NCBI GenBank assembly: GCA_903895005.1
Contig: CAITSH010000181.1
Location: forward strand, 1 to 13,075
DNA length: 13,075 nucleotides
Origin: an uncultured Pseudomonadota bacterium
Lineage (GTDB): Bacteria; Pseudomonadota; Gammaproteobacteria; Burkholderiales; SG8-39
Direction of reading: 5' to 3'
Below, in pieces: positions 1 to 7,257 of this stretch. The notes below the pieces were generated by a model. That model worked only from the letters and a program-made list of their open reading frames with translations, ran no database searches and had not been told where the DNA came from. The position numbers were made by a program, and so were the translations under genes. Every line of letters starts with the position of its first letter. Within the stretch, counting starts at the first letter, position 1.

Positions 1-38
1 CCGCTGCGCTAACGTGGTTTCAATTCTTGAGTTGGGTG

Positions 39-625
39 GTTTCACTCCCCTGCGGGGAGCGAGTCACTTTTCTTGCTTCGCCAAGAAAAGTAACCCAAAG
101 AAGGCGACCCGGAGGTAACGGCCCCCGAGTTGAGCTCGCATATAAGGCTATGTACATCACGCGGGGGCTACCCTGCGATGCTCGCATCCTCGGGCCGGTC
201 CCTAAACTCGCCCCACGATAAAACTGTGGGGCTCAAACAGTAGGGACCGGACTTCCCCCGAGGACGCTGCGCTTCTCGGCGTCACCTACGGGAGTAAAGG
301 TCAACATCAAAGTCAAAAACTTCGTTTCTCCACCAGTAGCGAAGCGCAAGCGAGCGACCACCTCATGCCCTCGTTTTGCTTTTGATCTTGGGGCCCCTGC
401 GGCACCGCCGAGGAGCACAGGGGAAGCGGGGGCCTTCCTGTCCCGTTGTCTGAGCCCCGTAGGGGCGAGTTCAGGGATCGGCCCGCTTAACCGAGCATCC
501 GAGGGAACCCCGAAGGGGCGGTGTCGGGGGTGTGCTTTCTTTGGTTACCGTCTTCGACCGAAGGGAGTCCCCGGAGGGGATGCACAAGCAAAGAAAGTAA
601 CTCGCCCCCCGCAAGGGGGCGAAAC
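39..625. repeat. Long imperfect fold-back (inverted) repeat element, non-coding
   Basis: This stretch has no credible gene. Its two halves are inverted copies of the same unit in the same order. Positions 39-78 match the reverse complement of 586-625 at 33 of 40 bases by hand count. The AAGTAACCCAAAGAAGG block (88-104) recurs inverted around 529-548. The block at about 167-216 (containing GGCCGGTCCCTAAACTCGCC) recurs inverted at about 455-510, and 226-250 at about 430-457. The centre of symmetry is near 340. Local hairpins also occur: a 9-bp stem 66-74/83-91, and CTTTCTTTG 535-543 pairing with CAAAGAAAG 589-597. From memory, this CTTTCTTTGCTT...GTAACCAAAGAAAG type is dispersed in beta- and gammaproteobacterial genomes; I know of no agreed name. 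Short ORFs inside it look spurious. It lies just past the 3' end of the DUF6644 gene. Bases 626-715 show nothing I can name. Confidence 0.75.
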
Positions 626-715
626 TGCCTAACTAAAGAAGAAAGACAAAAATGGTGTAGCGAATCGACAATTGGAAGGGCTCTAGCGTAGCGATATTCG
701 AAACCGTGTTGGCGC

Positions 716-1204
716 TTATAAATACGCCAATAACCTGCCGCAACAAATCACGCCAATCCACAGCAGCAACGAGAGTGCTGCCGATGCCCTCGCGGCAAGC
801 GGGGACGCGCTTCCGGTGTTCCATGCATCGATGCCCTGGTAGGGCCCCATGTGGAACCACAGCGCGTTGCACGCCGCGAGGCTCAGCAGCGTCATCTTGG
901 TGATGAACGCCGTGTTGGAAATGAAATCCCCGGCGTGGGCGATGAACATCATCAGGCCGGTCGGCAGGACGAACAGCACCGCCCCCAGTGTCCATGGCAG
1001 GATGTGGCGCGCCAGAGCCTTCACGGGGATTGTTTTTGACAAGCCCAGGATGCGCAAGTCGAGCATCGCCACCGAGCCTGCGAGCACGACAAAGCCCAGA
1101 ATGTGGACGATCTCGACTATGGGGTAAAGCCATAGCGAATGGCGCATCGCCGCGGCAAGCGGCAGCGCTTCTATCGCCGCAAGGGGCGTGGTCGGATTGA
1201 GCAT
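716..1204 (-). CDS. DUF6644-like four-helix inner-membrane protein
   Basis: The 162-residue product is almost entirely hydrophobic, with four likely membrane helices at about residues 24-48, 70-90, 100-118 and 140-160. The first helix carries a charged and polar patch (E31, H34) followed by the segment HILGFVVLAGSVAMLDLRIL. H90 and H118 sit at the ends of helices 2 and 3, so a metal or haem site inside the membrane is conceivable, but this is inference. I assign it to the DUF6644 type of uncharacterised membrane proteins from overall pattern. It starts only 6 bp after the stop of the DUF6152 gene on the same strand, so the two are very probably cotranscribed. No strong ribosome-binding site is visible, and translation may be coupled to the upstream gene. 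The reverse-frame ORF over the same bases (633-1133) is a shadow. Biochemical function is unknown. Confidence 0.8.
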   Translation of the reverse strand: MLNPTTPLAAIEALPLAAAMRHSLWLYPIVEIVHILGFVVLAGSVAMLDLRILGLSKTIPVKALARHILPWTLGAVLFVLPTGLMMFIAHAGDFISNTAFITKMTLLSLAACNALWFHMGPYQGIDAWNTGSASPLAARASAALSLLLWIGVICCGRLLAYL

Positions 1205-1210
1205 GCCGTG

Positions 1211-1618
1211 TTATCGCAGCTCGACGGTCTTGCCGTCTATGGTGATGCGTTCGGCGCGCAGTTCCTCGGGCTTGCTGCGGCTCGGATAGCCGACAACGGT
1301 GGCGGTGTTGCCCGACTTGAGCATCGCCTGCGACAGTCCGCGCGCCTCCATGCGCGACGGTGGCGCGAGAACCGCCTGCCAGGTCTTGCCGGGCGTGCCC
1401 GGACTAGCCGCCACCTCAAGCTGGATATGGCCGTGTGGATGTTCGTAGCCCGAAGCCTTGATGATCCCGGTTAGTTTTAGTTCCCTGTTTGAGTCGTACT
1501 CACTCCAGCCGTGGTGAGCGAAAACCAGGGCCGATCCGGCGAGGCCGCCAGCGAGTAGCAAGGATTGCGCGATGCGTGCAAAGCTTGGCGCGCGGGTGAT
1601 GTTGATGTCGGGGTGCAT
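1211..1618 (-). CDS. DUF6152-like secreted small protein
   Basis: The 135-residue product has a signal peptide (hydrophobic stretch about residues 17-33, ending LVFA) followed directly by HHGWSEYD, the hallmark I associate with DUF6152. If cleavage is after A34, the mature protein begins His-His-Gly-Trp. A second histidine cluster, EHPHGH, lies at residues 59-64, and the rest (WQAVLAPPSRM, VVGYPSRSKPEELRAERITIDGKTVEL) looks like a small beta-barrel. It should act in the periplasm. The ATG at 1618 is preferred over the longer reading from 1654 because a perfect AGGAGG lies four bases upstream, and because the shorter start puts the signal peptide near the N terminus. It is the first gene of an operon with the DUF6644 membrane protein. 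Metal, possibly copper, binding is an inference from the histidines; no function is established. Confidence 0.82.
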   Translation of the reverse strand: MHPDINITRAPSFARIAQSLLLAGGLAGSALVFAHHGWSEYDSNRELKLTGIIKASGYEHPHGHIQLEVAASPGTPGKTWQAVLAPPSRMEARGLSQAMLKSGNTATVVGYPSRSKPEELRAERITIDGKTVELR

Positions 1619-1764
1619 GAAGCCTCCTGTCTTGCGGGGATAGAATGCGCACACGGTCGGGATTGCCGGCCGTGCGGCGCTGTGTTTATGCCTGGAAATA
1701 TACCCGAGTGTGCGCCGCGCTTAAACTGCCAATCTGCACAGACGCGTCTGGAACATTGCAAAGC
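1619..1764. promoter_or_regulatory. Divergent intergenic region with a spaced inverted repeat
   Basis: This 146-bp gap separates the divergent DUF6152 and metallopeptidase genes, so it must hold promoters for both. It contains GCGGCGC (1674-1680) and its inverted copy GCGCCGC (1712-1718), flanking an AT-richer core (TGTTTATGCCTGGAAATATA, 1682-1701). The arrangement could be a regulator site between divergent promoters, but the arms are short and GC-rich, so chance is possible. I could not assign clear -35/-10 pairs. Confidence 0.3.
1623..1628 (-). promoter_or_regulatory. Strong Shine-Dalgarno of the DUF6152 gene
   Basis: On the minus strand AGGAGG stands four bases before the ATG at 1618. 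It decides the start of the DUF6152 gene against an in-frame codon 36 bases upstream. Confidence 0.8.
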
Positions 1765-2445
1765 ATGATACGAACACCCGTCTACTACCTCTGTGTCGCT
1801 GTGATCGCCGCAGGCTGGGGCGCCAGGGCGCAGGCTCAGGAGCCGGCCGAGCGCATTGTAGAGATTGCTCGCCAGGCTATGGATGCAGCCGAGCTACCGG
1901 CGGTGTCCGGCGCATTCTACGAACTGGAACTCACCCTTGCCACCTTTGTGCAGGGGCACTGGGAGACTAAGGCGATATTTGCCGCAGCGCGCCAGTCGGC
2001 GCAGGTTCTTGCCCAGTGCGGTGTGCGCACCGTGCGGGTCGAGTTGCGCCTGATCGATGCGCCTCGCCACTACCGCTTTTACTTCACGCCGGTTTCGCGT
2101 CGGCTGGCTCGCGCGCTACCGATGCCGCGACCGCTGGCGTATTTCGCCGACGACACGCTCAACCAGCCTGCTTTTGATGCCGAAGCGGTCGGCCGCGGCA
2201 ACAGCCGCACGCGGCCGGAGCTCGAGGGTACGGTCTGGCTTACGCATGGCGTGCGCGAACCGGGTGTAGCACTCGCCCACGAACTGGCCCACGTGTTGAT
2301 GGACTCTGGCGAGCACTCGCAGCAACCGGGAAACCTGATGCGCACCGAAACCGCACCGGCCAATATTCACCTCGATCCGATGCAGTGTGCGCGGCTTACG
2401 ACCGTGGGTGCCCAGCAGGGACTGCTCAAGCCGGTTCCGCGTTGA
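1765..2445 (+). CDS. Secreted metzincin-like zinc metallopeptidase (hypothetical)
   Basis: The 226-residue product has an N-terminal signal peptide (hydrophobic residues about 6-20, then ARAQAQ), so it should be exported. The zinc-peptidase motif HELAH lies at residues 172-176, with H172 and H176 as probable zinc ligands and E173 as the general base. A third histidine, H184, follows in DSGEH. NLM (190-192) resembles the Met-turn of metzincins and is followed by LDPMQCARL near the C terminus, a pattern seen in secreted zinc proteases. The spacing HExxH-x7-H differs from the classic HExxHxxGxxH, so family membership is uncertain. The ATG at 1765 is chosen because it puts the signal peptide at the N terminus; the longer frame from 1645 adds 40 residues without such character. 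The ribosome-binding site is weak. It is divergent from the DUF6152/DUF6644 operon. Its substrate is unknown. Confidence 0.72.
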   Translation: MIRTPVYYLCVAVIAAGWGARAQAQEPAERIVEIARQAMDAAELPAVSGAFYELELTLATFVQGHWETKAIFAAARQSAQVLAQCGVRTVRVELRLIDAPRHYRFYFTPVSRRLARALPMPRPLAYFADDTLNQPAFDAEAVGRGNSRTRPELEGTVWLTHGVREPGVALAHELAHVLMDSGEHSQQPGNLMRTETAPANIHLDPMQCARLTTVGAQQGLLKPVPR

Positions 2446-2483
2446 ACCGCGGGCCGTCGGGTGTCGCCTGCCGTTGCGCGCGC

Positions 2484-3743
2484 TCAGCGCGTATCGCCCG
2501 CCGCTGCGGGTGCCGAACCGCGCACCACGAACAGGTAGCTCGACAGGACCAGGAGGCCGGAGAGGCCGATGGCGCAGGCCATGGCAAGGCTGGTGCCGTC
2601 ATGGAATTGCGCGGCGAGAATGCCGTAGGTCGCGCCGGTGGCCATTTGTGAAAAGCCAAGCAGCGCCGAGGCGGTCCCGGCTGTTTTGGCAAACGGTGCG
2701 ATGGCCCCCGCTGTTGCCGAAGGGTTGATGAAGCCGGTGCCGCAAAGCAGGAAGGCAAGCGGCACCAGCAACGCCGCGACATGGTGCACCCCGGCGAGCG
2801 CAAGCACCGCCATCAGCGTGCCGCCGGATGCACACAGGACGCTGCCGATGCCCACCAGGCGATCGACGCCCAGCCGCCCCGCCAGCCTGGCGGCGAGCAG
2901 CGTGCCGATGACGTAGCCGGGGACGGTAAGCCCGAACAACACGCCAAAGTGTTGCGGCGAAATGCCCAGCGCGCCGATGAGAACGAACGAGGACATCGAC
3001 AGCCAGGTGAAGATCGCGCAATAGCCCGAGGCAAAGCACAGCATGAAGCCGACGTAGCGGCGGCTGCGCAGCAATGCGGCGTAGTTGGCGATGAGTTGGC
3101 GGACATGGGTCGCACCGGCATTGCGGTGGGCGTTGCTCTCGGCGAGGAGGAGCGCGCTGGAAAGTAGCAAAAGCGCGCCTATGCCAAGCAGCACGGCAAA
3201 GGTCGCGCGCCAGCCGAACGCCGCCTCCAGCGCACCGCCCAGCATGGGGCTGAAAACCGGCGCGGCGGCGGTCCCCGCAAGTACGTAGCCGAGTGTGCGC
3301 GCCGCGCCGGAACCGCCGTAGATGTCTCGAATGATTGCACGGCCGATCACCGTGCTCGCGCATGCGCCCATCGCCTGGAAAAAACGCGCGATGATCAGCC
3401 ACTCGATGGATTGCGCCGACACGCAGGCGAGTGTCGCTGCCACGTAGATGCCGATGCCGCCAAGCAGCACCGGCCTCCGGCCAAAGCGGTCCGAAAGCGG
3501 CCCATACGCGAGTTGCGACAATGCAAAGCCGACCACGAACACCGAAAGCGTCAGTTGGGCCTGCGGTACCGATACGTCGAAGTAGCGCCGCATGGCCGGC
3601 AGTGACGCGAGGTACATGTCGGTGGAGAGCGGCAGCAGCATGAACCCGAGAATGATCAGGGCGATCACCCCCGGATGGCGCAGCGGCAGGCGTCCGTCGG
3701 GACGCGGGCTGCCGGGGGCGTCCGGGGTACCCGTGCCGTTCAT
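2484..3743 (-). CDS. Bcr/CflA-type MFS multidrug exporter
   Basis: This encodes a 419-residue inner-membrane protein with about twelve hydrophobic helices, the normal size for the family. Helix 1 carries LPLSTDMYLASLP, typical of Bcr/CflA drug exporters, with the conserved aspartate at about residue 42. The MFS motif A, GPLSDRFGRRP (about residues 81-91), follows helix 2, and a motif-C-like region, AAPVFSPMLGGAL, lies near residues 160-172 in helix 5. The family uses the proton gradient to export small hydrophobic compounds such as bicyclomycin, sulfonamides or chloramphenicol; the substrate here cannot be read from sequence. I use the ATG at 3743, although a GTG at 3755 in the same frame is possible; neither has a clear Shine-Dalgarno. 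It is convergent with the metallopeptidase gene, with 38 bp between, and lies downstream of the FAH-family gene on the same strand. Confidence 0.88.
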   Translation of the reverse strand: MNGTGTPDAPGSPRPDGRLPLRHPGVIALIILGFMLLPLSTDMYLASLPAMRRYFDVSVPQAQLTLSVFVVGFALSQLAYGPLSDRFGRRPVLLGGIGIYVAATLACVSAQSIEWLIIARFFQAMGACASTVIGRAIIRDIYGGSGAARTLGYVLAGTAAAPVFSPMLGGALEAAFGWRATFAVLLGIGALLLLSSALLLAESNAHRNAGATHVRQLIANYAALLRSRRYVGFMLCFASGYCAIFTWLSMSSFVLIGALGISPQHFGVLFGLTVPGYVIGTLLAARLAGRLGVDRLVGIGSVLCASGGTLMAVLALAGVHHVAALLVPLAFLLCGTGFINPSATAGAIAPFAKTAGTASALLGFSQMATGATYGILAAQFHDGTSLAMACAIGLSGLLVLSSYLFVVRGSAPAAAGDTR

Positions 3744-3819
3744 GTCAGGGCGCACCCGTCATTGACGAAGGCGGCCGCAGGCCTCGCCCGTGACGAGGCA
3801 GAGTGCATGGCGTAGTCCG

Positions 3820-4818
3820 TTACCTTGCCGGCTTGGTGTAGAGCGCGACTTGCTGCTCGATGGCGCCGAAAATGCTGTGCCCTTGCGCATCGAGCATGTC
3901 GATTTTCACGCGGTCGCCGAATTTCAGGAAGGGCGTTTCCGGCTGGCCTTTTTCAACGGTCTCAAGCGCGCGCAGTTCTGCGATGCAGGCGTGGCCGCAC
4001 TTGTAGCCGTAATTGGAAATGGTGCCCGAGCCGATCACGGTGCCCGCCCCCAGTGGCCGCGTCTTCGCGGCATGGGCGATCAGCTTGTGAAAGCCAAACT
4101 GCATGTCGACGCCGCAATCGGGCGTGCCAAAGGCTTGCTCGTTGACGGCGATGGTGAGCGTGCGCCGCACGCGCTTGCCATCCCAGGACTCGCCGAGTTC
4201 GTCAGGCGTGATGGCCACCGGCGCAAAGGCCGTGGCGCCCTTGCCGTTGACAAAGCCAAAGCCCTTCCCGAGTTCGGCAGGAATGAGGTTGCGCAGCGAA
4301 ACGTCGTTGAGCACCATCAGCAGTCGGATGTGTTCGGATGTCTTGTCAGAGGGCGTGCCCATGGGCACGTCATCGAGCACCACCGCCACTTCGGCCTCGA
4401 GGTCTATGCCCCATTCTTCGGAGAGCGCCTCGATGGGGTCGCGCGGACCGCTGAAATAGTCCGAGTCACCCTGGTACATCAGCGGGTCTTTTTTGAATTC
4501 TGGCGGCATGGTGGCGCCGCGGGCCTTGCGCACCAATTCGACGTGGGCGAGGTAGGCGCTGCCATCGAGCCACTGGTAGGCGCGCGGCAGCGGTGCGGCA
4601 AATTGCGCAAAGTCGGGTTCGAACACGCGCGAACCGGAGGGATTGCGGTTGAGTTCCTCGTAAAGAGAGCCAAGTTGCGGCGAGCAGTAATCCCAGTCAT
4701 CGAGCGCCGCCTGCAGGGTGGGCGCGACGTTGCCGGCGGGAATGGCGTACTTGAGGTCGCGTGATACGACGACGAGCTGGCCGTCGCGCGAACCGTCTTT
4801 GAGGGTGCCCAGTTTCAT
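3820..4818 (-). CDS. Fumarylacetoacetate hydrolase family protein
   Basis: The 332-residue product belongs to the FAH fold. The family hydrolyses the C-C bond of beta-diketo acids such as fumarylacetoacetate or fumarylpyruvate in the cytoplasm, using Mg2+ or Ca2+. Visible motifs are the WLDGSAYLAHVELVRKARG segment (83-101), GIDLEAEVAVVLDD (137-150) with probable metal ligands E141 and E143, NDVSLRN (171-177) with probable ligand D172, GFGFVNGKG (186-194) with K193, and GSGTISN (263-269). The length and an extra N-terminal domain fit the bacterial two-domain FAH type (about 330 residues) rather than the shorter fumarylpyruvate hydrolases of about 230. The ATG at 4818 agrees with family N termini of the MKLGTLKDG type. 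The gene is divergent from the epimerase. It could serve a homogentisate or gentisate-like route, but the exact substrate is open. Confidence 0.9.
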   Translation of the reverse strand: MKLGTLKDGSRDGQLVVVSRDLKYAIPAGNVAPTLQAALDDWDYCSPQLGSLYEELNRNPSGSRVFEPDFAQFAAPLPRAYQWLDGSAYLAHVELVRKARGATMPPEFKKDPLMYQGDSDYFSGPRDPIEALSEEWGIDLEAEVAVVLDDVPMGTPSDKTSEHIRLLMVLNDVSLRNLIPAELGKGFGFVNGKGATAFAPVAITPDELGESWDGKRVRRTLTIAVNEQAFGTPDCGVDMQFGFHKLIAHAAKTRPLGAGTVIGSGTISNYGYKCGHACIAELRALETVEKGQPETPFLKFGDRVKIDMLDAQGHSIFGAIEQQVALYTKPAR

Positions 4819-4846
4819 TTTGTGTCCGTGAGGGGTCGAGGGCGGA

Positions 4847-4852
4847 ATTTTA
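4847..4852 (-). promoter_or_regulatory. Possible -10 box of the FAH-family gene
   Basis: On the minus strand TAAAAT stands about 29 bp before the ATG at 4818, inside GGGTAAAATTCC, a context common for sigma-70 -10 boxes in betaproteobacteria. I could not find a good -35 box at 16-18 bp, so this is tentative. Confidence 0.35.
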
Positions 4853-4983
4853 CCCGAACAGGCGTCGCAGGGCGGTGCGCAAAGGCTTGCCTGCGCATGA
4901 TGCCGGCCCTATGCTGCGGCGTGGAGGAGGCAACAGGATGTGCGCGGAACGTGCGTCGAAGGTACATTGAAAAGGCTGCAAAC

Positions 4984-5987
4984 ATGTCGATTTTCATAAC
5001 GGGCGGTTCCGGATTTGTCGGGCTTAACCTTGCTGGGCTGCTGTTGGCGCGCGGCGAACACGTCACGCTGTTCAGCGCATCGGCGCCGCTTTCCGGCGCG
5101 GTCGAGGAACTCTCGCGGCTGCCGGGCAGGCTCGATGTCGTCAACGGCGACGTCACCGACGCGAAGGCGCTGGCTGTGGCGCTTGCGGCGAGTGGCGCAA
5201 AGCGCGTCATCCACGCCGCCGCAATCACAGCCGGGCCCGAGCGCGACGCGCGCGAACCGCAGCGGGTGGTCGCGGTCAACCTTGGCGGGACGCTCAACAT
5301 GCTTGAGGCGGCGCGCGCCGCCGGCGTGACACGCTACGTTCAGGCGAGCACCGGCGCGGTGTACGGTGCGGCGAGCATGACGTCCGAGCCTATCGCCGAG
5401 GACACGCATTTGCCCTCGCCATCGACGATGTATGGCATCAGCAAGTACGCCGCCGAGCGCGCGGTGCTGCACCTCGGGGAGTTATGGGGCTTGGATGTCG
5501 TCGCCGGCCGCCTTGCGGTGGTGTTCGGTCCCTGGGAATACCAGACCGGGCTTCGCGACCGCATGAGCGCGCTGTGGCAGCTAACCCGGATTGCGCGCGA
5601 TGGTGGCGAGGCCGTCATTCCGGCGCAGGGCGTGCAGGACTGGATCTATGCACCGGATGTGGCGCGCTCGCTCGTGGCGCTGCTCGACGCGCCGCGCCTG
5701 CCGCACCGCCTCTACCACCTCGGGCGGAACGTCCGTGGGGCCTTGCGGCATGGGCGGAAAAACTCAAGGCGCGGTATCCGGCTTTTCGCTATCGCGTGTC
5801 CGAGGTTGATTCCGAATGGACGGTGGCAGCGCGCGGCCCGGTCGGCCGCACGCCGTTTAACGCCACGCGCCTTAGGCAGGACCTCGGGTTCGAACCCGAG
5901 TTCGACCTCGATAGCGGCTTTGCGCATTACATCGACTGGCTGGAGCAGCACCCGGCCATCTGGCGCGACGTGCCGCTGGTGTCCTGA
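4984..5987 (+). pseudogene. NAD-dependent epimerase/dehydratase, frameshifted near 5722
   Basis: This is an extended short-chain dehydrogenase. A Rossmann motif TGGSGFVG (6-13) binds NAD(P), STGAVYG (122-128) and Y150-GIS-K154 supply the catalytic Ser/Thr, Tyr and Lys, and GRLAVVFGP plus QDWIYAPDVARSL follow as in sugar-nucleotide epimerases. The frame is intact to about codon 247 (RLYHLG) and then turns into basic, arginine-rich nonsense. The true continuation is in the third frame (ERPWGLAAWAEKLKARY ... WRDVPLVS) and ends at 5987. Adding one G to the GGG run at 5722-5724 restores one 335-residue protein of ordinary length. This is either a recent inactivating mutation or a homopolymer sequencing error. 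Without correction, the first frame runs on to 6042 with an unrelated tail. The ATG at 4984 has GAAAAGG about 8 bp upstream. It is divergent from the FAH gene and convergent with the Bug gene. Confidence 0.85.
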
Positions 5988-6028
5988 GCTCCTGAGTTTT
6001 TGCTCCGGGCGCGATTCCGCAGCTCGGG

Positions 6029-7006
6029 CTACTCGGCCTTGATATTTGCGGCGTGCACGACCTCGCCCCAGCGCTTCATTTCTGTTTCGATATAGGCGGC
6101 GAATTCCTTCGGCGTGGAGCCGATCATCACGGTCCCGTCACCGGAGAGCCGCGCGACGACGTCTGGCAGTTTCATCACCTGGGCGATTTCCGTAGACAGT
6201 TTCTGGATTATCGCGGGCGGCGTTTTGGCCGGCGCGATGATGCCGTACCACTGAGAGGTCTCGAAGCCGGCAAAGCCCGATTCGGCGATGGTCGGCACGT
6301 TGGGCAGCGAGGGGATGCGCTTGGTGCTGCCCACCGCGAGGGCGCGCAGCTTGCCCGAGGCGATGTGCGGAATGAGCGGCGATGAGCCGGTGAAGGTTGC
6401 CTGCGTTTGTCCGGCCAGCAGGTCGGTGAGCATGGGGCCGGTGCCCTTGTAGGGGACGTGCACCATGTCGACCTTGGCGGCACGCTTGAGATATTCCATC
6501 GCCAGGTGTCCTGCGCTGCCGTTGCCGGCCGAGCCGTAATTGATGCTGCCGGGCTTGGCGCGCGCAAGGTCGAGAAACTCCTTGAGGTTTTTCGCCGGGA
6601 CCGCAGGGTTGACGGTGACGATGTTGGGCACCGCCGCGATCAGCGACACCGGCGCGAAATCCTTGATCGCATCATAGGGCAGCTTGGGAAACATCGCCGG
6701 ATTGACGGCGAGGGTGCCGATGTGGCCGAGTATCAACGTGTAGCCGTCGGGTGCGGCGCGCGCAACCTGTTCCATGGCGATATTGCCTGCCGCGCCGGGG
6801 CGGTTTTCCACCACCACCTGCTGCCCCAACCGTTCGGACAGCTTTTGCGCCACCAGGCGCGAAATCAGCTCCGATGTACCGCCGGGCGCGAAGGGCACGA
6901 CCAGGACGATGGGTTTTGTCGGGTAGGCCTGTGAAAGGGCCGGCAGCGCGTTAAGGGCGCAGGCGGCCGTCAGCAGTGCGGTGAAGAATTTTTTCATGGC
7001 GGGCAT
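6029..7006 (-). CDS. Bug/TctC-family tripartite tricarboxylate transporter receptor
   Basis: The 325-residue product has a Sec signal peptide (MKKFFTALLTAACAL..., probable cleavage after ALSQA near residue 27) and a mature protein beginning YPTKPI, typical of Bug periplasmic binding proteins. Diagnostic segments are VPFAPGGTSELISRLVAQKL, GQQVVVENRPGAAGNIA, APDGYTL, INYGSAGNGSAGHLAMEYL and VPYKGTGPMLTDLLAGQ. The family binds small organic acids, often carboxylates, in the periplasm. Most members, like this one, have no TctA/TctB membrane genes beside them, so they may share a remote transporter or act as sensors. An ATG three codons in (6997) would also serve; neither has a clear Shine-Dalgarno. 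A tandem palindrome array lies upstream at 7067-7108 next to a TATAGT box. It is convergent with the epimerase, with a 41-bp gap. The ligand is unknown. Confidence 0.92.
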   Translation of the reverse strand: MPAMKKFFTALLTAACALNALPALSQAYPTKPIVLVVPFAPGGTSELISRLVAQKLSERLGQQVVVENRPGAAGNIAMEQVARAAPDGYTLILGHIGTLAVNPAMFPKLPYDAIKDFAPVSLIAAVPNIVTVNPAVPAKNLKEFLDLARAKPGSINYGSAGNGSAGHLAMEYLKRAAKVDMVHVPYKGTGPMLTDLLAGQTQATFTGSSPLIPHIASGKLRALAVGSTKRIPSLPNVPTIAESGFAGFETSQWYGIIAPAKTPPAIIQKLSTEIAQVMKLPDVVARLSGDGTVMIGSTPKEFAAYIETEMKRWGEVVHAANIKAE

Positions 7007-7060
7007 CTCGGGGTTCGGGCCGGTGAGGGCCGAGTGGATTTGGAGTCGAAGGGGGAAGAA

Positions 7061-7108
7061 ACTATATCACCGGGTGGTGCGTCACCCTGTGGTACGTCAC
7101 CAGGTGAT
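7061..7108 (-). promoter_or_regulatory. Tandem palindromic operator array with -10 box upstream of the Bug gene
   Basis: TCACC occurs at 7067, 7082 and 7097, and GTGGT/GTGGT/GTGAT at 7074, 7089 and 7104, all exactly 15 bp apart. This gives three tandem copies of a TCACC-N2-GTGRT palindrome; the third, TCACCAGGTGA, is perfect. On the minus strand the array directly abuts TATAGT (7066 to 7061), a good -10 candidate about 55 bp before the Bug start. No -35 hexamer is visible at 16-18 bp, so the array occupies the place where an activator or repressor would act. The identity of the regulator cannot be read from the sequence. Confidence 0.5.
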
Positions 7109-7257
7109 CCGGGCGGGGGCGCTTGGGCGTACTCTGGTGCCCGTTCGATGCGCATTGCCGGTTGCCGGCGGTGTCCGGGGATAAAGGCGATGGCTGGAAA
7201 GCCTTGTCTGGCGAGGGTTTCCAGCCGGTCCCCTGTCCGGCAGGCGTGCGTGCCGGT

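Noticed and set aside
27..418. Small ORFs of 60-64 codons inside the fold-back element
   Set aside because: They have no ribosome-binding sites or recognisable domains, and their peptides are what the repeat gives in any frame.
39..625. Insertion sequence or CRISPR array
   Set aside because: There is no transposase reading frame and no regular direct repeats with spacers; symmetry is inverted and arms are diverged.
3790..4764. 324-codon plus-strand frame opposite the FAH-family gene
   Set aside because: The minus strand has clear FAH motifs; the long opposite frame is a by-product of high GC codon use.
5721..5735. Programmed ribosomal frameshift in the epimerase
   Set aside because: No slippery heptamer or downstream structure typical of programmed shifts is visible; a one-base deletion in a G run explains it more simply.
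5988..6028. Terminator between the convergent epimerase and Bug genes
   Set aside because: A short T run is present (GAGTTTTTGC) but I could not find a stable stem directly before it.
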